Translations under genes and position numbers: made by a program
Part shown: positions 1-8,706 of the stretch, piece by piece
Numbering within the stretch: the first letter of the stretch is position 1
Layout: the number at the start of each line of letters is the position of its first letter
Notes under the pieces: generated by a model
The model's database searches: none
What the model saw: only the letters and a program-made list of their open reading frames with translations
What the model was told of the DNA's origin: nothing
Assembly (NCBI GenBank): GCA_018242605.1
Contig: JAFEBP010000009.1
Location: forward strand, 186,001 to 250,000
From: Planctomycetota bacterium
GTDB lineage: Bacteria; Planctomycetota; Phycisphaerae; Phycisphaerales; UBA1924
DNA length: 64,000 nt
Direction of reading: 5' to 3'

Positions 1-57
1 TGCGCGGGTACATCATGGCGGCCGTGCAAACAGCCCCGTACGGACGTTGACGCCGTC

Positions 58-98
58 AAAAAAGCACCGACCCCGCGTGCCACGTGCGGGGTCGGTGC
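58..98 (-). terminator. Rho-independent terminator of recA
   Basis: Perfect 13-bp stem: positions 64-76 (gcaccgaccccgc) pair with 86-98, with a 9-nt loop. On the minus strand the stem is followed at once by six T (58-63 are A on the plus strand). It starts about 20 bases past the recA stop codon. Confidence 0.9.
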
Positions 99-119
99 GG
101 CCACGGACTTGTGTTGGGC

Positions 120-1472
120 TTATTCCTCGGCGTCGCCCTCGTCGTTGCCGCCGTTGTTCGTGCCCACCGGCATCGCGATGCGGGCCTCGAGCACCTTCTG
201 GCGGATCTCCTTGAAGAGATCGGGGTTGTCCTTGAGGAACTGCTTGGAAGCTTCGCGGCCCTGGCCCACGCGGACGTCGCCGTAGGAGAACCACGCGCCG
301 CTCTTGGCGATGATCTTGCTGTCGACGCCCAGGTCGAGCAGATCGCCCGCGGCGGAGATGCCCTCGTTGTACATGATGTCGAACTCGGCGTCGCGGAACG
401 GAGGAGCGACCTTGTTCTTGACGACGCGGGCGCGGGTGCGGCTGCCGACGGTCACGTCGCCCTCCTTGATGGCGCCCGTGCGGCGGACATCGATGCGGAC
501 GCTGGCGTAGAACTTGAGGGCGCGGCCGCCGGTGGTGGTCTCGGGGCTCCCGAACATCACGCCGATCTTCTCGCGGATCTGGTTGATGAACACGACCGTG
601 CAGTTGCTGCGGGCGATGATGCCGGTGAGCTTGCGCATCGCCTGGCTCATCAGGCGGGCCTGAAGGCCCATCGAGGCGTCGCCCATTTCACCCTCGATCT
701 CGGCGCGGGGCACGAGGGCCGCGACGGAGTCGATGATGATGATGTCCACGGCGTTGCTGCGGACGAGCAGTTCGCAGATTTCAAGGGCCTGCTCGCCGGT
801 GTCGGGCTGGCTGACAAGCAGGTCGTCGATATTGACGCCCAGCTTGCGGGCCCAGGAGGGGTCCAGGGCGTGCTCGGCATCGATCACCGCCGCGACGCCG
901 CCGTCCTTCTGGGCGTTGGCGGCGACGGTGAGGGCCAGGGTGGTCTTGCCGCTGGATTCAGGCCCAAAGATCTCGATAATGCGCCCGCGGGGAATGCCGC
1001 GCCCGCCCAGGGCAAGGTCCAGCGAGATCGTGCCGGTGGAGATCCCGGGGGCGGAGAGGTAAGCCCCCTCGTCCATCTTCATGATCGAGCCCTTGCCGAA
1101 GGTCTTCTCGATCTGGCCCACGGTGAGCTCAAGAGCCTTGCGCTTGGCCTTCAACTCTTCGGCCTGCTCGGCGGAGAGCTTCGCGGCGGCGGCGAGGGCT
1201 TGCTTGTCGATCGGCTTGTCCGCGGGCTTGTCGGCCGGCTTCGCGGCCTGCGACGCGGAGGACGCGACGAGCGCGGCGGCGGGCTGCGTGGGCTTGGCAA
1301 CGACGGGAGAAGGCTTCATCTCAACCGTTTGTGCCGCGGGCTTGGATGTTCCGTTGACGGCGGGCGCCTGGGGCTTGCCCGCGATGCCCGAAGTACCTGG
1401 CACGCCGGGGATACCGAGCTTGGTGTCGGCGGGGCGAGCGGCGGGAGCGGGGGCGGTGCGTGTGTCTGCCAT
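120..1472 (-). CDS. recA: Recombinase RecA with a long N-terminal extension
   Basis: RecA recombinase: ATP-dependent strand exchange in homologous recombination and co-protease for the SOS response. The core is intact. Walker A GPESSGKT lies at about residues 170-177, Walker B as [10 protein letters not shown], and the L1/L2 DNA-binding regions and [14 protein letters not shown] are all present. The usual acidic C-terminal tail is there (DEGDAEE). At 450 residues it is about 100 longer than typical RecA; the Walker A motif sits about 104 residues later than in E. coli. The extra N-terminus (residues 1-98) is rich in Ala, Pro and Lys with [12 protein letters not shown] repeats and is probably disordered. 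The chosen ATG has a good ribosome site (aggaag, about 8 bases upstream). The only other upstream Met, residue 52, would still leave an extension. Monocistronic, with its own terminator. Confidence 0.97.
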   Translation of the reverse strand: MADTRTAPAPAARPADTKLGIPGVPGTSGIAGKPQAPAVNGTSKPAAQTVEMKPSPVVAKPTQPAAALVASSASQAAKPADKPADKPIDKQALAAAAKLSAEQAEELKAKRKALELTVGQIEKTFGKGSIMKMDEGAYLSAPGISTGTISLDLALGGRGIPRGRIIEIFGPESSGKTTLALTVAANAQKDGGVAAVIDAEHALDPSWARKLGVNIDDLLVSQPDTGEQALEICELLVRSNAVDIIIIDSVAALVPRAEIEGEMGDASMGLQARLMSQAMRKLTGIIARSNCTVVFINQIREKIGVMFGSPETTTGGRALKFYASVRIDVRRTGAIKEGDVTVGSRTRARVVKNKVAPPFRDAEFDIMYNEGISAAGDLLDLGVDSKIIAKSGAWFSYGDVRVGQGREASKQFLKDNPDLFKEIRQKVLEARIAMPVGTNNGGNDEGDAEE

Positions 1473-1546
1473 GACTGGGCTTCCTGTCCTTGTCTGGTGA
1501 TCGCCGCCGGAACGGAAACCAGGCCAGACCTACTCGTCGCGGGTTC

Positions 1547-1573
1547 GTTTCACCGCTCTGGTGCGGAGCAAAC
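1547..1573. promoter_or_regulatory. Interrupted dyad upstream of recA
   Basis: The 326-bp divergent gap 1473-1798 between recA and the kinase gene holds an interrupted inverted repeat: gttt (1547-1550), ccgc (1553-1556), gcgg (1563-1566), aaac (1570-1573). It lies 75-100 bases upstream of the recA start and could be a repressor site such as LexA's. It does not match the E. coli or Bacillus SOS boxes, so the assignment is only positional. An AT-richer patch (about 1650-1690) may hold promoter elements; no clear -35/-10 pair was found. Confidence 0.25.
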
Positions 1574-1741
1574 GGTCCGGGGCGGCGACGCTCGCGAGCC
1601 GGACGCATGAGACTACGTGAACCCTAACGAGCGAGTCAAACGGGAGGCGGTGAAATTTTCTCAAAATCATGTAAGTGGCTGAAAACAAGGGATTTGCGCC
1701 GATTTGACCGGCGACACACGCACCCGCGGCGTCCCGGCGAC

Positions 1742-1757
1742 AGCCGTCGCGACGGCT
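1742..1757. promoter_or_regulatory. 16-bp perfect palindrome upstream of kinase gene
   Basis: agccgtcgcgacggct is a perfect palindrome ending 41 bases before the proposed kinase start. It could be an operator or an mRNA hairpin. In GC-rich DNA such palindromes also arise by chance. Confidence 0.3.
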
Positions 1758-1798
1758 ACCTAGGACGACCAAACCACGCGGGGTTACGCTTGATCCGC

Positions 1799-2830
1799 AT
1801 GCCCTCGGTTTCGCCACAAGACACGCTTCCGTTTCCGCCGCCGCGGATTGAGCCGCCGAGCGAAGAGGCCGCGCCGGTGCGCATGCCCGAGGGCTTCATC
1901 GGGATGTCGCTGATCGGCCGCGGCAACAGCGGCGAGGTGTACAAGGCGCACGATCTGGAACGCAAGACGGATGTGGCGATCAAGGTGGTGCGATTGTCGC
2001 GCAGCGCCGCGGCGGCGCAGCTCACGCGCGAGGCAAAGGCCGCGGGCGGTCTCTCGCACCCCAACATCGTGCACGTGTACGAATGCGTGGACACGCCCGA
2101 CGCGCGGTGCTGCATCATGGAACTGGTGCGCGGGCCCGATCTCGCCGCGGCGATCGCCACGCTGCGCGCCGCCAACGCGAACGAACTCACGGGCGAACGC
2201 CTGTGGTCGGCGCTGGGCATCGACGCGGGGCGTGTCACCCCGGAACTGCGCGACGCGGCGGACAACAACGGCTATTTCGGGCTGGTCGCCGCGTGGACGG
2301 CGGGCCTGGCGGACGCGGTGGCGACCGCGCACCGGCACGGCGTTGTGCACCGGGATATCAAGCCCCGCAACATCCTGCTGAGCCCGCACGGGGCGCTGAA
2401 GCTGGGAGATTTCGGCATCGCGGCGACGCTGGACGTGATGGGAGAACTGCCGCGGGCGACAACACCCACGTACACCGCGCCCGAGCGCCTGGTGGAACTC
2501 GCGCTGCCCGCGGGCGCGATACCCCCCGACAAGCGCACGGACATCTGGGGACTGGGGCTCGTGCTGTACGAACTGCTCGCCCTGCGCCCGGCCTACGAAG
2601 GTCGCACCGCGGCCGAGGCGCTGCGGGCGCTGGCAACGGTCGATCCGATACCGCCCTCGCAGGCGAACTGGGCGGCGCCCAAGGCGCTTGAACGCGTCTG
2701 CCTGCGGGCCCTGGCACGCAACCCGGATGATCGCTACCAGGACGCCGCGACCATGGCCGCAGAGCTGCGCGAAGCGATGACGCCGCGCCGCGGCACCCGC
2801 GGCGGAACCCGGGTGGAGGGCGCGGCGTGA
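1799..2830 (+). CDS. Ser/Thr protein kinase (Hanks type), soluble
   Basis: Bacterial Hanks-type kinase that phosphorylates Ser/Thr on unknown targets. Visible motifs in order: glycine loop IGRGNSGEVYKA, ATP lysine in VAIKVV, catalytic loop VHRDIKPRNILL, DFG in KLGDFGIA, and an APE-like TAPERL. HRD is preceded by H rather than the RD-type I, but all catalytic residues are present. An insertion of about 40 residues sits between the hinge and the catalytic loop. There is no transmembrane segment. The frame stays open 35 codons upstream to 1694, but that stretch is Arg-rich and unlike a kinase N-terminus, so ATG 1799 (MPSVSPQ) is preferred; it lacks a strong ribosome site. The stop overlaps the GTG of the downstream FHA gene (GTGA), which implies translational coupling: kinase and phosphothreonine reader as one unit. 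Confidence 0.9.
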   Translation: MPSVSPQDTLPFPPPRIEPPSEEAAPVRMPEGFIGMSLIGRGNSGEVYKAHDLERKTDVAIKVVRLSRSAAAAQLTREAKAAGGLSHPNIVHVYECVDTPDARCCIMELVRGPDLAAAIATLRAANANELTGERLWSALGIDAGRVTPELRDAADNNGYFGLVAAWTAGLADAVATAHRHGVVHRDIKPRNILLSPHGALKLGDFGIAATLDVMGELPRATTPTYTAPERLVELALPAGAIPPDKRTDIWGLGLVLYELLALRPAYEGRTAAEALRALATVDPIPPSQANWAAPKALERVCLRALARNPDDRYQDAATMAAELREAMTPRRGTRGGTRVEGAA

Positions 2831-3621
2831 CCCAGCGGCCCATCAGGCTCGAGCTCGAATCAACCGGCCAGGCCGGCCCCGCGCCGGCGGTGGCGTTGTT
2901 GCCGCCGGGCGAGAGCCGCGAGGGCGTGCTCGCAGCGACGCTCGATCGCGAGGGCTGGTCGCTCGCGGAGCACGGACAGGAAGCTCGCCAAGCGGCGCTG
3001 GGCGAATGGCTCGACGCCGCGCCCGGGTGGCGGGTGCGAGTGGTTGAGTGCGACGCGCCCGGGGTGAGCGCCAGCGTGTCGTGGACTTCCCCGGAACTGG
3101 AGTTCGCGGTGCAGGCCTCGGGCAAGGAACACATCTTCGTCTGCCCCGCTCCGGTCGAGGAAGGCGCGGAGCTCATCGTGGGGCGTGGCGAAGAGTGCGG
3201 GGTGTGCCTCGAAGACGGTCACGTATCGCGCCGCCACCTGCGGCTGTTCGTGCGCAAAGGGCGGCTGCTCGCCGAAGACCTGCGGAGTAAATGGGGAACG
3301 ACGCTCAACGGGCGGGCCCTCGCGGCCCCCAGCGAGTTGGCGCATTCCGACCGGCTGGTGCTGGGGACGACGACGATCCGGTACATCTGCTACTGGGATG
3401 TGCTGACCCGCCCCACGCGCCCCGCGCCCGAAGCTCGCGCCAGCGACTCCCCCACCGCCACAGCCATCGCGCCGCCGGGGATGACGCACAACCGCCCGCC
3501 CCGCCCGGTGCTGGAACCGCCGCCCCCGCCGTCCGCGTTGGAACAGAACGCGAAACTCATCGCGCTGGGGATCTTCGCGCTCTGCTGTCTGCTGCTGATC
3601 GTGATGCTCATGCGGGTGTGA
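2827..3621 (+). CDS. FHA-domain protein, tail-anchored
   Basis: The FHA domain (about residues 115-190) has the signature ELIVGRGEEC, HVSRRHL and WGTTLNG, i.e. the Gly-Arg, Ser-Arg-Arg-His and Asn-Gly residues that bind phosphothreonine. The first 110 residues match no family I know. A Pro-rich linker leads to one hydrophobic segment at the extreme C-terminus (about residues 240-262, AKLIALGIFALCCLLLIVML), so it is probably tail-anchored in the inner membrane with the FHA domain in the cytoplasm. GTG start overlaps the kinase stop by four bases. The likely role is a phospho-dependent docking partner of the upstream kinase or of its substrates. Confidence 0.85.
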   Translation: MTQRPIRLELESTGQAGPAPAVALLPPGESREGVLAATLDREGWSLAEHGQEARQAALGEWLDAAPGWRVRVVECDAPGVSASVSWTSPELEFAVQASGKEHIFVCPAPVEEGAELIVGRGEECGVCLEDGHVSRRHLRLFVRKGRLLAEDLRSKWGTTLNGRALAAPSELAHSDRLVLGTTTIRYICYWDVLTRPTRPAPEARASDSPTATAIAPPGMTHNRPPRPVLEPPPPPSALEQNAKLIALGIFALCCLLLIVMLMRV

Positions 3622-3738
3622 GCGGGGCCAGGACGGAGCCAGTCTATTGTTTTGGGCGGCGGTTTCCTGGAATGTGGCGATGTATCGCCGATCCCGGGCG
3701 CCAAGATGCGGAACCGCCCCCAGCTCGGAGAGGCTCCC

Positions 3739-5109
3739 ATGCACACAGCGTGCTTCGTGATGACATGCGTAGCGATGACCGCGGCGGCGCTTGGACAGCC
3801 ATGCGACCGGCCCGCGCAGCCCACCGGCGTGACGCTCCAGCAGTTGAACAACGGGTGCGACGTGCGGCTCTCTTGGCTGCCCGCGGCGCGGGCGACCTCC
3901 TACGAGGTGTACCGCGGACGATGGGGAACAGGCGAATCGTTCCTCGTGCAAACCACGCAGACCCACTTTGATGACACCATGGTGTACGGAGAGTTGACCT
4001 ACGGATATCGGGTCGTGGCCCGCAACGCGTGCGGATTCTCCATGCCCAGCGAAACCGCGGTCGGTGCGCCCAACCCCGGGCGTGTGCTGTTGTCATCCCT
4101 GTGGTACCCGAGCATGAACTCCGACTGCACCCGGGTGCGGTTGTACTGGAGGCCGCCGACCCAGGGCACGGCGATCGGGCAGACTCTCTGGCGGGGACTG
4201 ACGACGCGGCTGGAAGACGCCGTTCGGGTCGCGGACCTTGGGCCGGGGGTGAACTCCTACGACGATCCGGGCGCCACGCGCGGAGTGGCGAACTGGTATT
4301 GGCTCTCGGCGACAAACGGGGTCTGCGAACCCACGTTCGGTTGGTTCCCGATCATCACGCCTCCCGCGGCCGTATCGCCGCCGCAGGGCATAGAGGCCAC
4401 GGACGGCTCGTATTGCAACGCCGTGTTGGTGACCTGGGGGTACTCCACGTGCGCCCAGCGGTACCGCCTGCTGCGCGGCACCACGCCGGACGTGGCCCAG
4501 GCCCTGCCCGTCACGCAAGACCCGATCTGGTGGGACACCTCGTACGTCGACCACGAAGCGCCGGATCACACGACGCTGTATTACTGGGTGATCGCCGAAG
4601 GCACACTGCCCGCGTCGACTCCGACGGGGCCGGCGGTCGCACGGGTGGGGCACGCGGCCCCGATCGTGAGCATCGATCCGGAACTGCACGCGTTGCCGTA
4701 CACCGACTCGTGCTTCTTTGCGCAGGCGAGCGGCGCGGATGAGATCCAGTTCCGCTGGTATCGAGATGGCGAGCCCCTCACGGACGGAGGAAGACTGTCA
4801 GGAACGGACACGGCAACCTTGTGCATCGCGCAGACCGCGCCGCAGGACGAAGGCGAGTACTCGGTGGTCGCGACCACCGCGTGCGGCAGCGCAACAGCCG
4901 GCCCGAGCCGACTCTATGTCGATCTGTACAACTGCCCGCCATGCCTGCCCGACTACAACCAGGATGGGGGCGTCGACGGCGCCGACGTGGGCGCGTTCTT
5001 CACGGATTGGGAGGCGTCGCTCCCGTGCGCGGACGCGAACCGCGACGGCGGCATCGACGGGGGTGATGCCGAGGCGTTCTTCGTGTGCTGGGAGAGTTGC
5101 GATTGCTGA
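3739..5109 (+). CDS. Secreted FN3/Ig-like protein with dockerin-like C-terminus
   Basis: A signal peptide (MHTACFVMTCVAMTAAALGQ) is followed by about three fibronectin-III-like beta domains (VRLSWLPAARATSYEVYRG and similar repeats at about residues 20-310). Next comes an Ig-like domain (FRWYRDGEPL ... EGEYSVVATTACGS, about 320-400). The last 55 residues hold two EF-hand-like half repeats (D-Y-N-Q-D-G-G-V-D-G-A-D-V and D-A-N-R-D-G-G-I-D-G-G-D-A), each ending in F-F-x-x-W-E and bounded by Cys. This is the dockerin-like tail seen in Phycisphaerae secreted proteins. ATG 3739 is chosen over the open frame from 3652 because it gives a clean signal peptide and has ggag upstream. The protein is Cys-rich throughout. 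Its function is unknown; probably cell-surface binding or display. Confidence 0.8.
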   Translation: MHTACFVMTCVAMTAAALGQPCDRPAQPTGVTLQQLNNGCDVRLSWLPAARATSYEVYRGRWGTGESFLVQTTQTHFDDTMVYGELTYGYRVVARNACGFSMPSETAVGAPNPGRVLLSSLWYPSMNSDCTRVRLYWRPPTQGTAIGQTLWRGLTTRLEDAVRVADLGPGVNSYDDPGATRGVANWYWLSATNGVCEPTFGWFPIITPPAAVSPPQGIEATDGSYCNAVLVTWGYSTCAQRYRLLRGTTPDVAQALPVTQDPIWWDTSYVDHEAPDHTTLYYWVIAEGTLPASTPTGPAVARVGHAAPIVSIDPELHALPYTDSCFFAQASGADEIQFRWYRDGEPLTDGGRLSGTDTATLCIAQTAPQDEGEYSVVATTACGSATAGPSRLYVDLYNCPPCLPDYNQDGGVDGADVGAFFTDWEASLPCADANRDGGIDGGDAEAFFVCWESCDC

Positions 5110-5161
5110 AACAAATCACTCCAGACTCTGATGCGCGCGCAGCGCTCGGCGGGAGCAAGGC

Positions 5162-5872
5162 GTGAAACCAAGAGCACCCGCAGACCCCGGCCGCTGGCTG
5201 TTCGTCGTCGCGGCCGAGATAGAAGCCCGCGCCCTCTGGCGTGGCCTCTTCGGCCAGGACGCGCCCGCGTTGCAGCCCTGGCGCCTCATGGGGCCCGTGG
5301 GCGGGCCCGGCGTGGTGATGTGCGGGGTGGGCAAGGCCAACGCGGCGGGCGCAACCGCGCGGTTCGCCGATGGCCATTCGGCGGTCGTCAGCATCGGGAT
5401 CTGCGGCGCGCTGCCGGGACCGACCGCCCCGTCCATCTGCGACGTAGTGGTGGCGGACCGGTGCGTTTGGGCGGACGAAGGTGTGCTCACTCCCGAGGGC
5501 TTTGTCGATTGCGAGCGGCTTGGTTTCCCGCTGGGGCCGTATGAACGCGGAGCGGTGCCCGTCTCGGGGGACCTGTCGGACCTCATCGCCGCCCGCCTGA
5601 CCGGGCTGCCGGTGGTGCGGGGCGGCGTGGCGACAGTCTCGACGTGTTCCGGCACCGATGCGCTCGCGGCGGACATCGCCGCGCGGACCGGGGCGATCGC
5701 GGAAGGCATGGAAGGAGCCGCAGCGGCGCACGTTGCGCTCATGATGGACATCGCCCGCGCCGAAGTGCGAGTAGTGAGCAACACCACGGGGGATCGGGGC
5801 AAGCAGCGCTGGGAGATGAAGGCCGCGTTGGCACGGCTGGAGGAAGCGGCACAGCGCCTTCGGGCGCCATAG
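5162..5872 (+). CDS. mqnB: Futalosine hydrolase
   Basis: Nucleoside-phosphorylase-fold hydrolase that releases hypoxanthine from futalosine to give dehypoxanthine futalosine, the second step of the futalosine route to menaquinone. Evidence: N-terminal VVAAEIEA, GVGKANAA, a Gly-rich GICGALPG, the EGMEGAAAAHVA segment with the catalytic and substrate glutamates, and the C-terminal VSNTTGDRGKQRW, which resembles the family's SN-x-x-GDR-x-x-x-W ending. Length (236) is typical. GTG start with gggag 8 bases upstream. It sits alone between a secreted protein and pilM. The main alternative is another MTA/SAH nucleosidase relative; the C-terminal motif favours MqnB. Confidence 0.82.
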   Translation: MKPRAPADPGRWLFVVAAEIEARALWRGLFGQDAPALQPWRLMGPVGGPGVVMCGVGKANAAGATARFADGHSAVVSIGICGALPGPTAPSICDVVVADRCVWADEGVLTPEGFVDCERLGFPLGPYERGAVPVSGDLSDLIAARLTGLPVVRGGVATVSTCSGTDALAADIAARTGAIAEGMEGAAAAHVALMMDIARAEVRVVSNTTGDRGKQRWEMKAALARLEEAAQRLRAP

Positions 5873-5957
5873 CGACCGATCAGAAGCCTCGATAACCGCA
5901 CCCCACCCGCACGCGCCCGCCCAAGTAGCACCCGCATCCTGCCGATGATCGGACAGC

Positions 5958-7226
5958 ATGGGTCTGTCCAAACTGCGACAACTCGGATCAATCGCCAAGG
6001 TGGGGCAGGCGTTATCGGCGTCGCTCAAGGGCGGCGTCAAGACGCAGTTCCCGCCGCCGGTGGGCATCGATTTCGGCACCGGCGCACTCAAGGTGCTGCA
6101 GGTGAGCGGGAGCGAGCCGCCGCAACTGATCGCCGCGGCGAACGTGGACACCCCGGACGAACTGATCGCCGAACCGGCCAAGCGTCTGGAGTTCCAGATC
6201 GGGCTGCTGCCCAAGCTGCTGCGCGAAGGCGGCTTCAAGAGCAAGCGCGCCGTGTGCGCGGTGCCGGCGTGGGCGACCACGTGCAAGCACATGCAGATCG
6301 CCCGCACCGACGCCACGACGGTGTTGTCCGCGATCGAGAGCGCAATCCCTGTGCAGTTGGGGCGGGATCCCTCCGAACTGGTCTACCGCCACCTCACCGT
6401 GGGCGGTCAGGACAAGCCGGGCGCGAAGATGGAGATCCTCGTGACCGCCGTGGAGCGCACGCTTGTCGAGCAGTTGATGGCCGCGATCCACGCGTGCAAG
6501 ATGGAGCCGGTGGGGATCCACAGCGAGTTCTCCGCCGCGATGAACGCGTTCGCGTACGTGCACCGGCGCGCGGGCGACGTGCTGGCGAACACGCTGTACA
6601 TCGACATCGGCCACGGGACGACGACCGTGGCGATCTCCCACGGCATGGAGTTGGCCTTCAGCCGCGTGATCGAACTGGGCGGACGGCACCTGGACGAAGC
6701 GCTCGCCAAGCAACTGGGGTGCGACGTCAAAGAGGCCCGCCGGCGCCGCTGGAACGTTGAGAAGGCGCAGACGCCCGCGCCGGCGCTGTCGATGGCCGAG
6801 CGGGCTCTTGGCAAGGACGCCGTCACCTCGATCACACCCCCCGAAGAACGACGGGAGACCAAGCTGCCCCCCGGCTTTGGCCCCCAGGTGCTCGACCAGG
6901 CGGCGGTGCCGCTGGGCCCCGATCAGACCAACCTCAACGAATCCCTGGACCTGCTGACCGACGAGGTCCGCATGTGCATGAGGTATCACAGCTCCCAGTG
7001 CCCCGAACTGTCGATCGACCGTGTCGTGTTTATCGGCGGCGAGAGCCGGCACATGGGATTGTGCCAGCATATTGCGAAAGCTCTCAAGCTCCCCGCTCAA
7101 ATGGCCGACCCCCTTGCCCGGGTGTCGCGCACGGGCAAGGAGCCCTGCCGCGGCGTTGACTTCTCCCAGCCGCAACCCGGCTGGGCGGTGGCGTTGGGGC
7201 TGTGTGTGGGGCCGACCGATCTGTAA
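5958..7226 (+). CDS. pilM: Type IV pilus assembly protein PilM
   Basis: Actin-like cytoplasmic ATPase-fold protein that binds the N-terminus of PilN and anchors the pilus or type II secretion inner-membrane platform. Seen: the ATPase-fold entry VGIDFGTGALKVLQV, CAVPAWATTCKHMQI, the phosphate-2 loop LYIDIGHGTTTVAI, and the C-terminal VVFIGGESRHMGLCQHIA with ALGLCVG. At 422 residues it is longer than the usual 350. An insertion of about 60 residues (about 255-315, Ala/Pro/charged) follows KQLGCDVKEARRRRW. First gene of a coupled block pilM-N-O-P, followed by pilB. The region just upstream (5873-5957) shows no clear promoter. Confidence 0.88.
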   Translation: MGLSKLRQLGSIAKVGQALSASLKGGVKTQFPPPVGIDFGTGALKVLQVSGSEPPQLIAAANVDTPDELIAEPAKRLEFQIGLLPKLLREGGFKSKRAVCAVPAWATTCKHMQIARTDATTVLSAIESAIPVQLGRDPSELVYRHLTVGGQDKPGAKMEILVTAVERTLVEQLMAAIHACKMEPVGIHSEFSAAMNAFAYVHRRAGDVLANTLYIDIGHGTTTVAISHGMELAFSRVIELGGRHLDEALAKQLGCDVKEARRRRWNVEKAQTPAPALSMAERALGKDAVTSITPPEERRETKLPPGFGPQVLDQAAVPLGPDQTNLNESLDLLTDEVRMCMRYHSSQCPELSIDRVVFIGGESRHMGLCQHIAKALKLPAQMADPLARVSRTGKEPCRGVDFSQPQPGWAVALGLCVGPTDL

Positions 7227-7288
7227 GTTGAACGAGCGTGCGGGGCGCGGCCCCGCCGGAGTCCCTGAATCCTGATGCTGTGCCCGTC

Positions 7289-8152
7289 ATGATGAACCCC
7301 TTCCAATCACCGATGCCATCGCGTGGCAGCTTCCTCCCGCACGACTACATCGAAGCGCGGACGGAGACGCGGGCCAACATCCTCATGCTGACGCTTTTCG
7401 CGATCGCGATGGGCGGCGTGGTCGCCGCCTTTTTCGTGACCAACCGCCACTGGCAGCACCTGCGGCAGCAGCAGGAAGCGGTGAGCGCCGATTACGCCGC
7501 CGAGGGCAAGAAGATCGAACAGCTCAAAAGCCTGGAGAACCAGCGGGCCTCCATGATGGAGAAGGCCGAGATCACCGCGGCACTGGTCGAGAAACTCCCC
7601 CGCTGGGCGGTGCTGGGTGAACTCTCGCTGCGGATGCCCACCTCCATGCGCCTGGACCAGTTCACGATCAAGAGCACCCGCCAGATGCCCCCCGCCCCGC
7701 CCCCCACCACCGGCCCCGCGCCGCAATCGCTCGTCAAGAACCTGGCCGACAAGGTGAAGGACACCAAGAAGGAACCGGAGAAGCCCAAGGTCACCGTGCC
7801 CCGGTTCGACTACGCCGTCACCATCGCCGGCACCGCGGCGGAGAACAACGACATCGCCGATTTCCTCTCCAGCGTGCGCCAGAGCCCGGCGTTCGAAAAA
7901 GTCGAGCTCCAGTTCATCAAGGACGGCAAGGAGAACGGCAAGGACATGCGCAAGTTCGAGGTGACGGCCGGCCTGCGCCAGAGCGTCTCGACCTCCGAGC
8001 TCTCCAACAGCCTGCAGGACCTGATGGCCCAGCGCATGACCCTGCTGAACAAGAAAAAGGCCGAGGACGCACAGAAGGCCAAGCAGATGGCCGACGACGC
8101 CGCGATGGCCGCGGCCGCGGCGTCCGCGAACACCGAGGAGAACAACCGATGA
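7289..8152 (+). CDS. pilN: PilN-like fimbrial assembly protein
   Basis: Bitopic inner-membrane protein of the pilus alignment complex. A short cytoplasmic N-terminus with SFLPHDYIEARTETRAN (the PilM-binding part of PilN is of this NLLP/Y type) precedes one TM helix (ILMLTLFAIAMGGVVAAFFV). A coiled coil follows (about residues 60-110), then a ferredoxin-like periplasmic domain split by a Pro-rich loop (PPAPPPTTGPAP). The C-terminus is Lys/Ala-rich and helical, longer than in model PilN. The frame is open from 7238, but MMNPFQ at 7289 gives a more usual N-terminus. Stop and pilO start share ATGA. PilN is assigned from topology and gene order more than from sequence. Confidence 0.8.
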   Translation: MMNPFQSPMPSRGSFLPHDYIEARTETRANILMLTLFAIAMGGVVAAFFVTNRHWQHLRQQQEAVSADYAAEGKKIEQLKSLENQRASMMEKAEITAALVEKLPRWAVLGELSLRMPTSMRLDQFTIKSTRQMPPAPPPTTGPAPQSLVKNLADKVKDTKKEPEKPKVTVPRFDYAVTIAGTAAENNDIADFLSSVRQSPAFEKVELQFIKDGKENGKDMRKFEVTAGLRQSVSTSELSNSLQDLMAQRMTLLNKKKAEDAQKAKQMADDAAMAAAAASANTEENNR

Positions 8153-8706
8153 ACATCGGAGTGCGCGGCGCCATGCTGATCGGGATTGTGGTGGGGATGC
8201 CCGTGGCCTCCTACTTCCTGGTCTTCAAGCCGCAGAACAAGGCGATCGCCGCCGCCAAGAAGGAAGTCGACCACAAAGCGGGCCTGCTCGCCAAACTGCG
8301 CGAAGAGACCGCCCGCAACGCCGACCTGGCCCGCGCCAACGAGGAGATCCAGCGCAGCGTCAAGACGATCGAGGCTCGCCTGCCCAGCGGCAAGGAGCTC
8401 GACGGGCTGGTGCGGCAGGTCTCCGACCTGGCGGTCGCCTCGGGCCTGCAGCCCCCGGCCATGAAGAGCGCCAAGCCCGTACCGGCGGCGCTCTACATGG
8501 AGCAACCGATCGAGATGGAAGTGCTGGGCAACTTCGTGGGGTTCTTCACGTTCCTGGCGCACATCGAGAAACTGCCGCGGATCACGCGGATTCACGATCT
8601 CAAGATCAGCGGCATGGCACGCGACGACGTGGAACTGAAAGCCGAGTTCACCTTGAGCATCTATTTCCAGGATGACAAGCCGCTCGCGCAAGGAGCTACG
8701 CAGTGA
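8149..8706 (+). CDS. pilO: PilO-like pilus assembly protein
   Basis: Partner of PilN in the periplasmic alignment platform. One N-terminal TM helix (AMLIGIVVGMPVASYFLVF) and a coiled coil (about residues 28-80) are followed by a compact domain with the PilO-type stretch EMEVLGNFVGFFTFLAHIEKL and ITRIHDLKISG. The 185-residue length is typical. ATG overlaps the pilN stop by four bases, and its own stop overlaps the GTG of the next gene. Confidence 0.86.
   Translation: MNIGVRGAMLIGIVVGMPVASYFLVFKPQNKAIAAAKKEVDHKAGLLAKLREETARNADLARANEEIQRSVKTIEARLPSGKELDGLVRQVSDLAVASGLQPPAMKSAKPVPAALYMEQPIEMEVLGNFVGFFTFLAHIEKLPRITRIHDLKISGMARDDVELKAEFTLSIYFQDDKPLAQGATQ

Noticed and set aside
84..1610. 508-codon plus-strand frame over recA
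   Set aside because: Antisense shadow of recA; it also runs through the recA terminator.
1473..1798. Classical SOS box upstream of recA
   Set aside because: Neither the E. coli type (CTG-N10-CAG) nor the Bacillus type (GAAC-N4-GTTC) was found.
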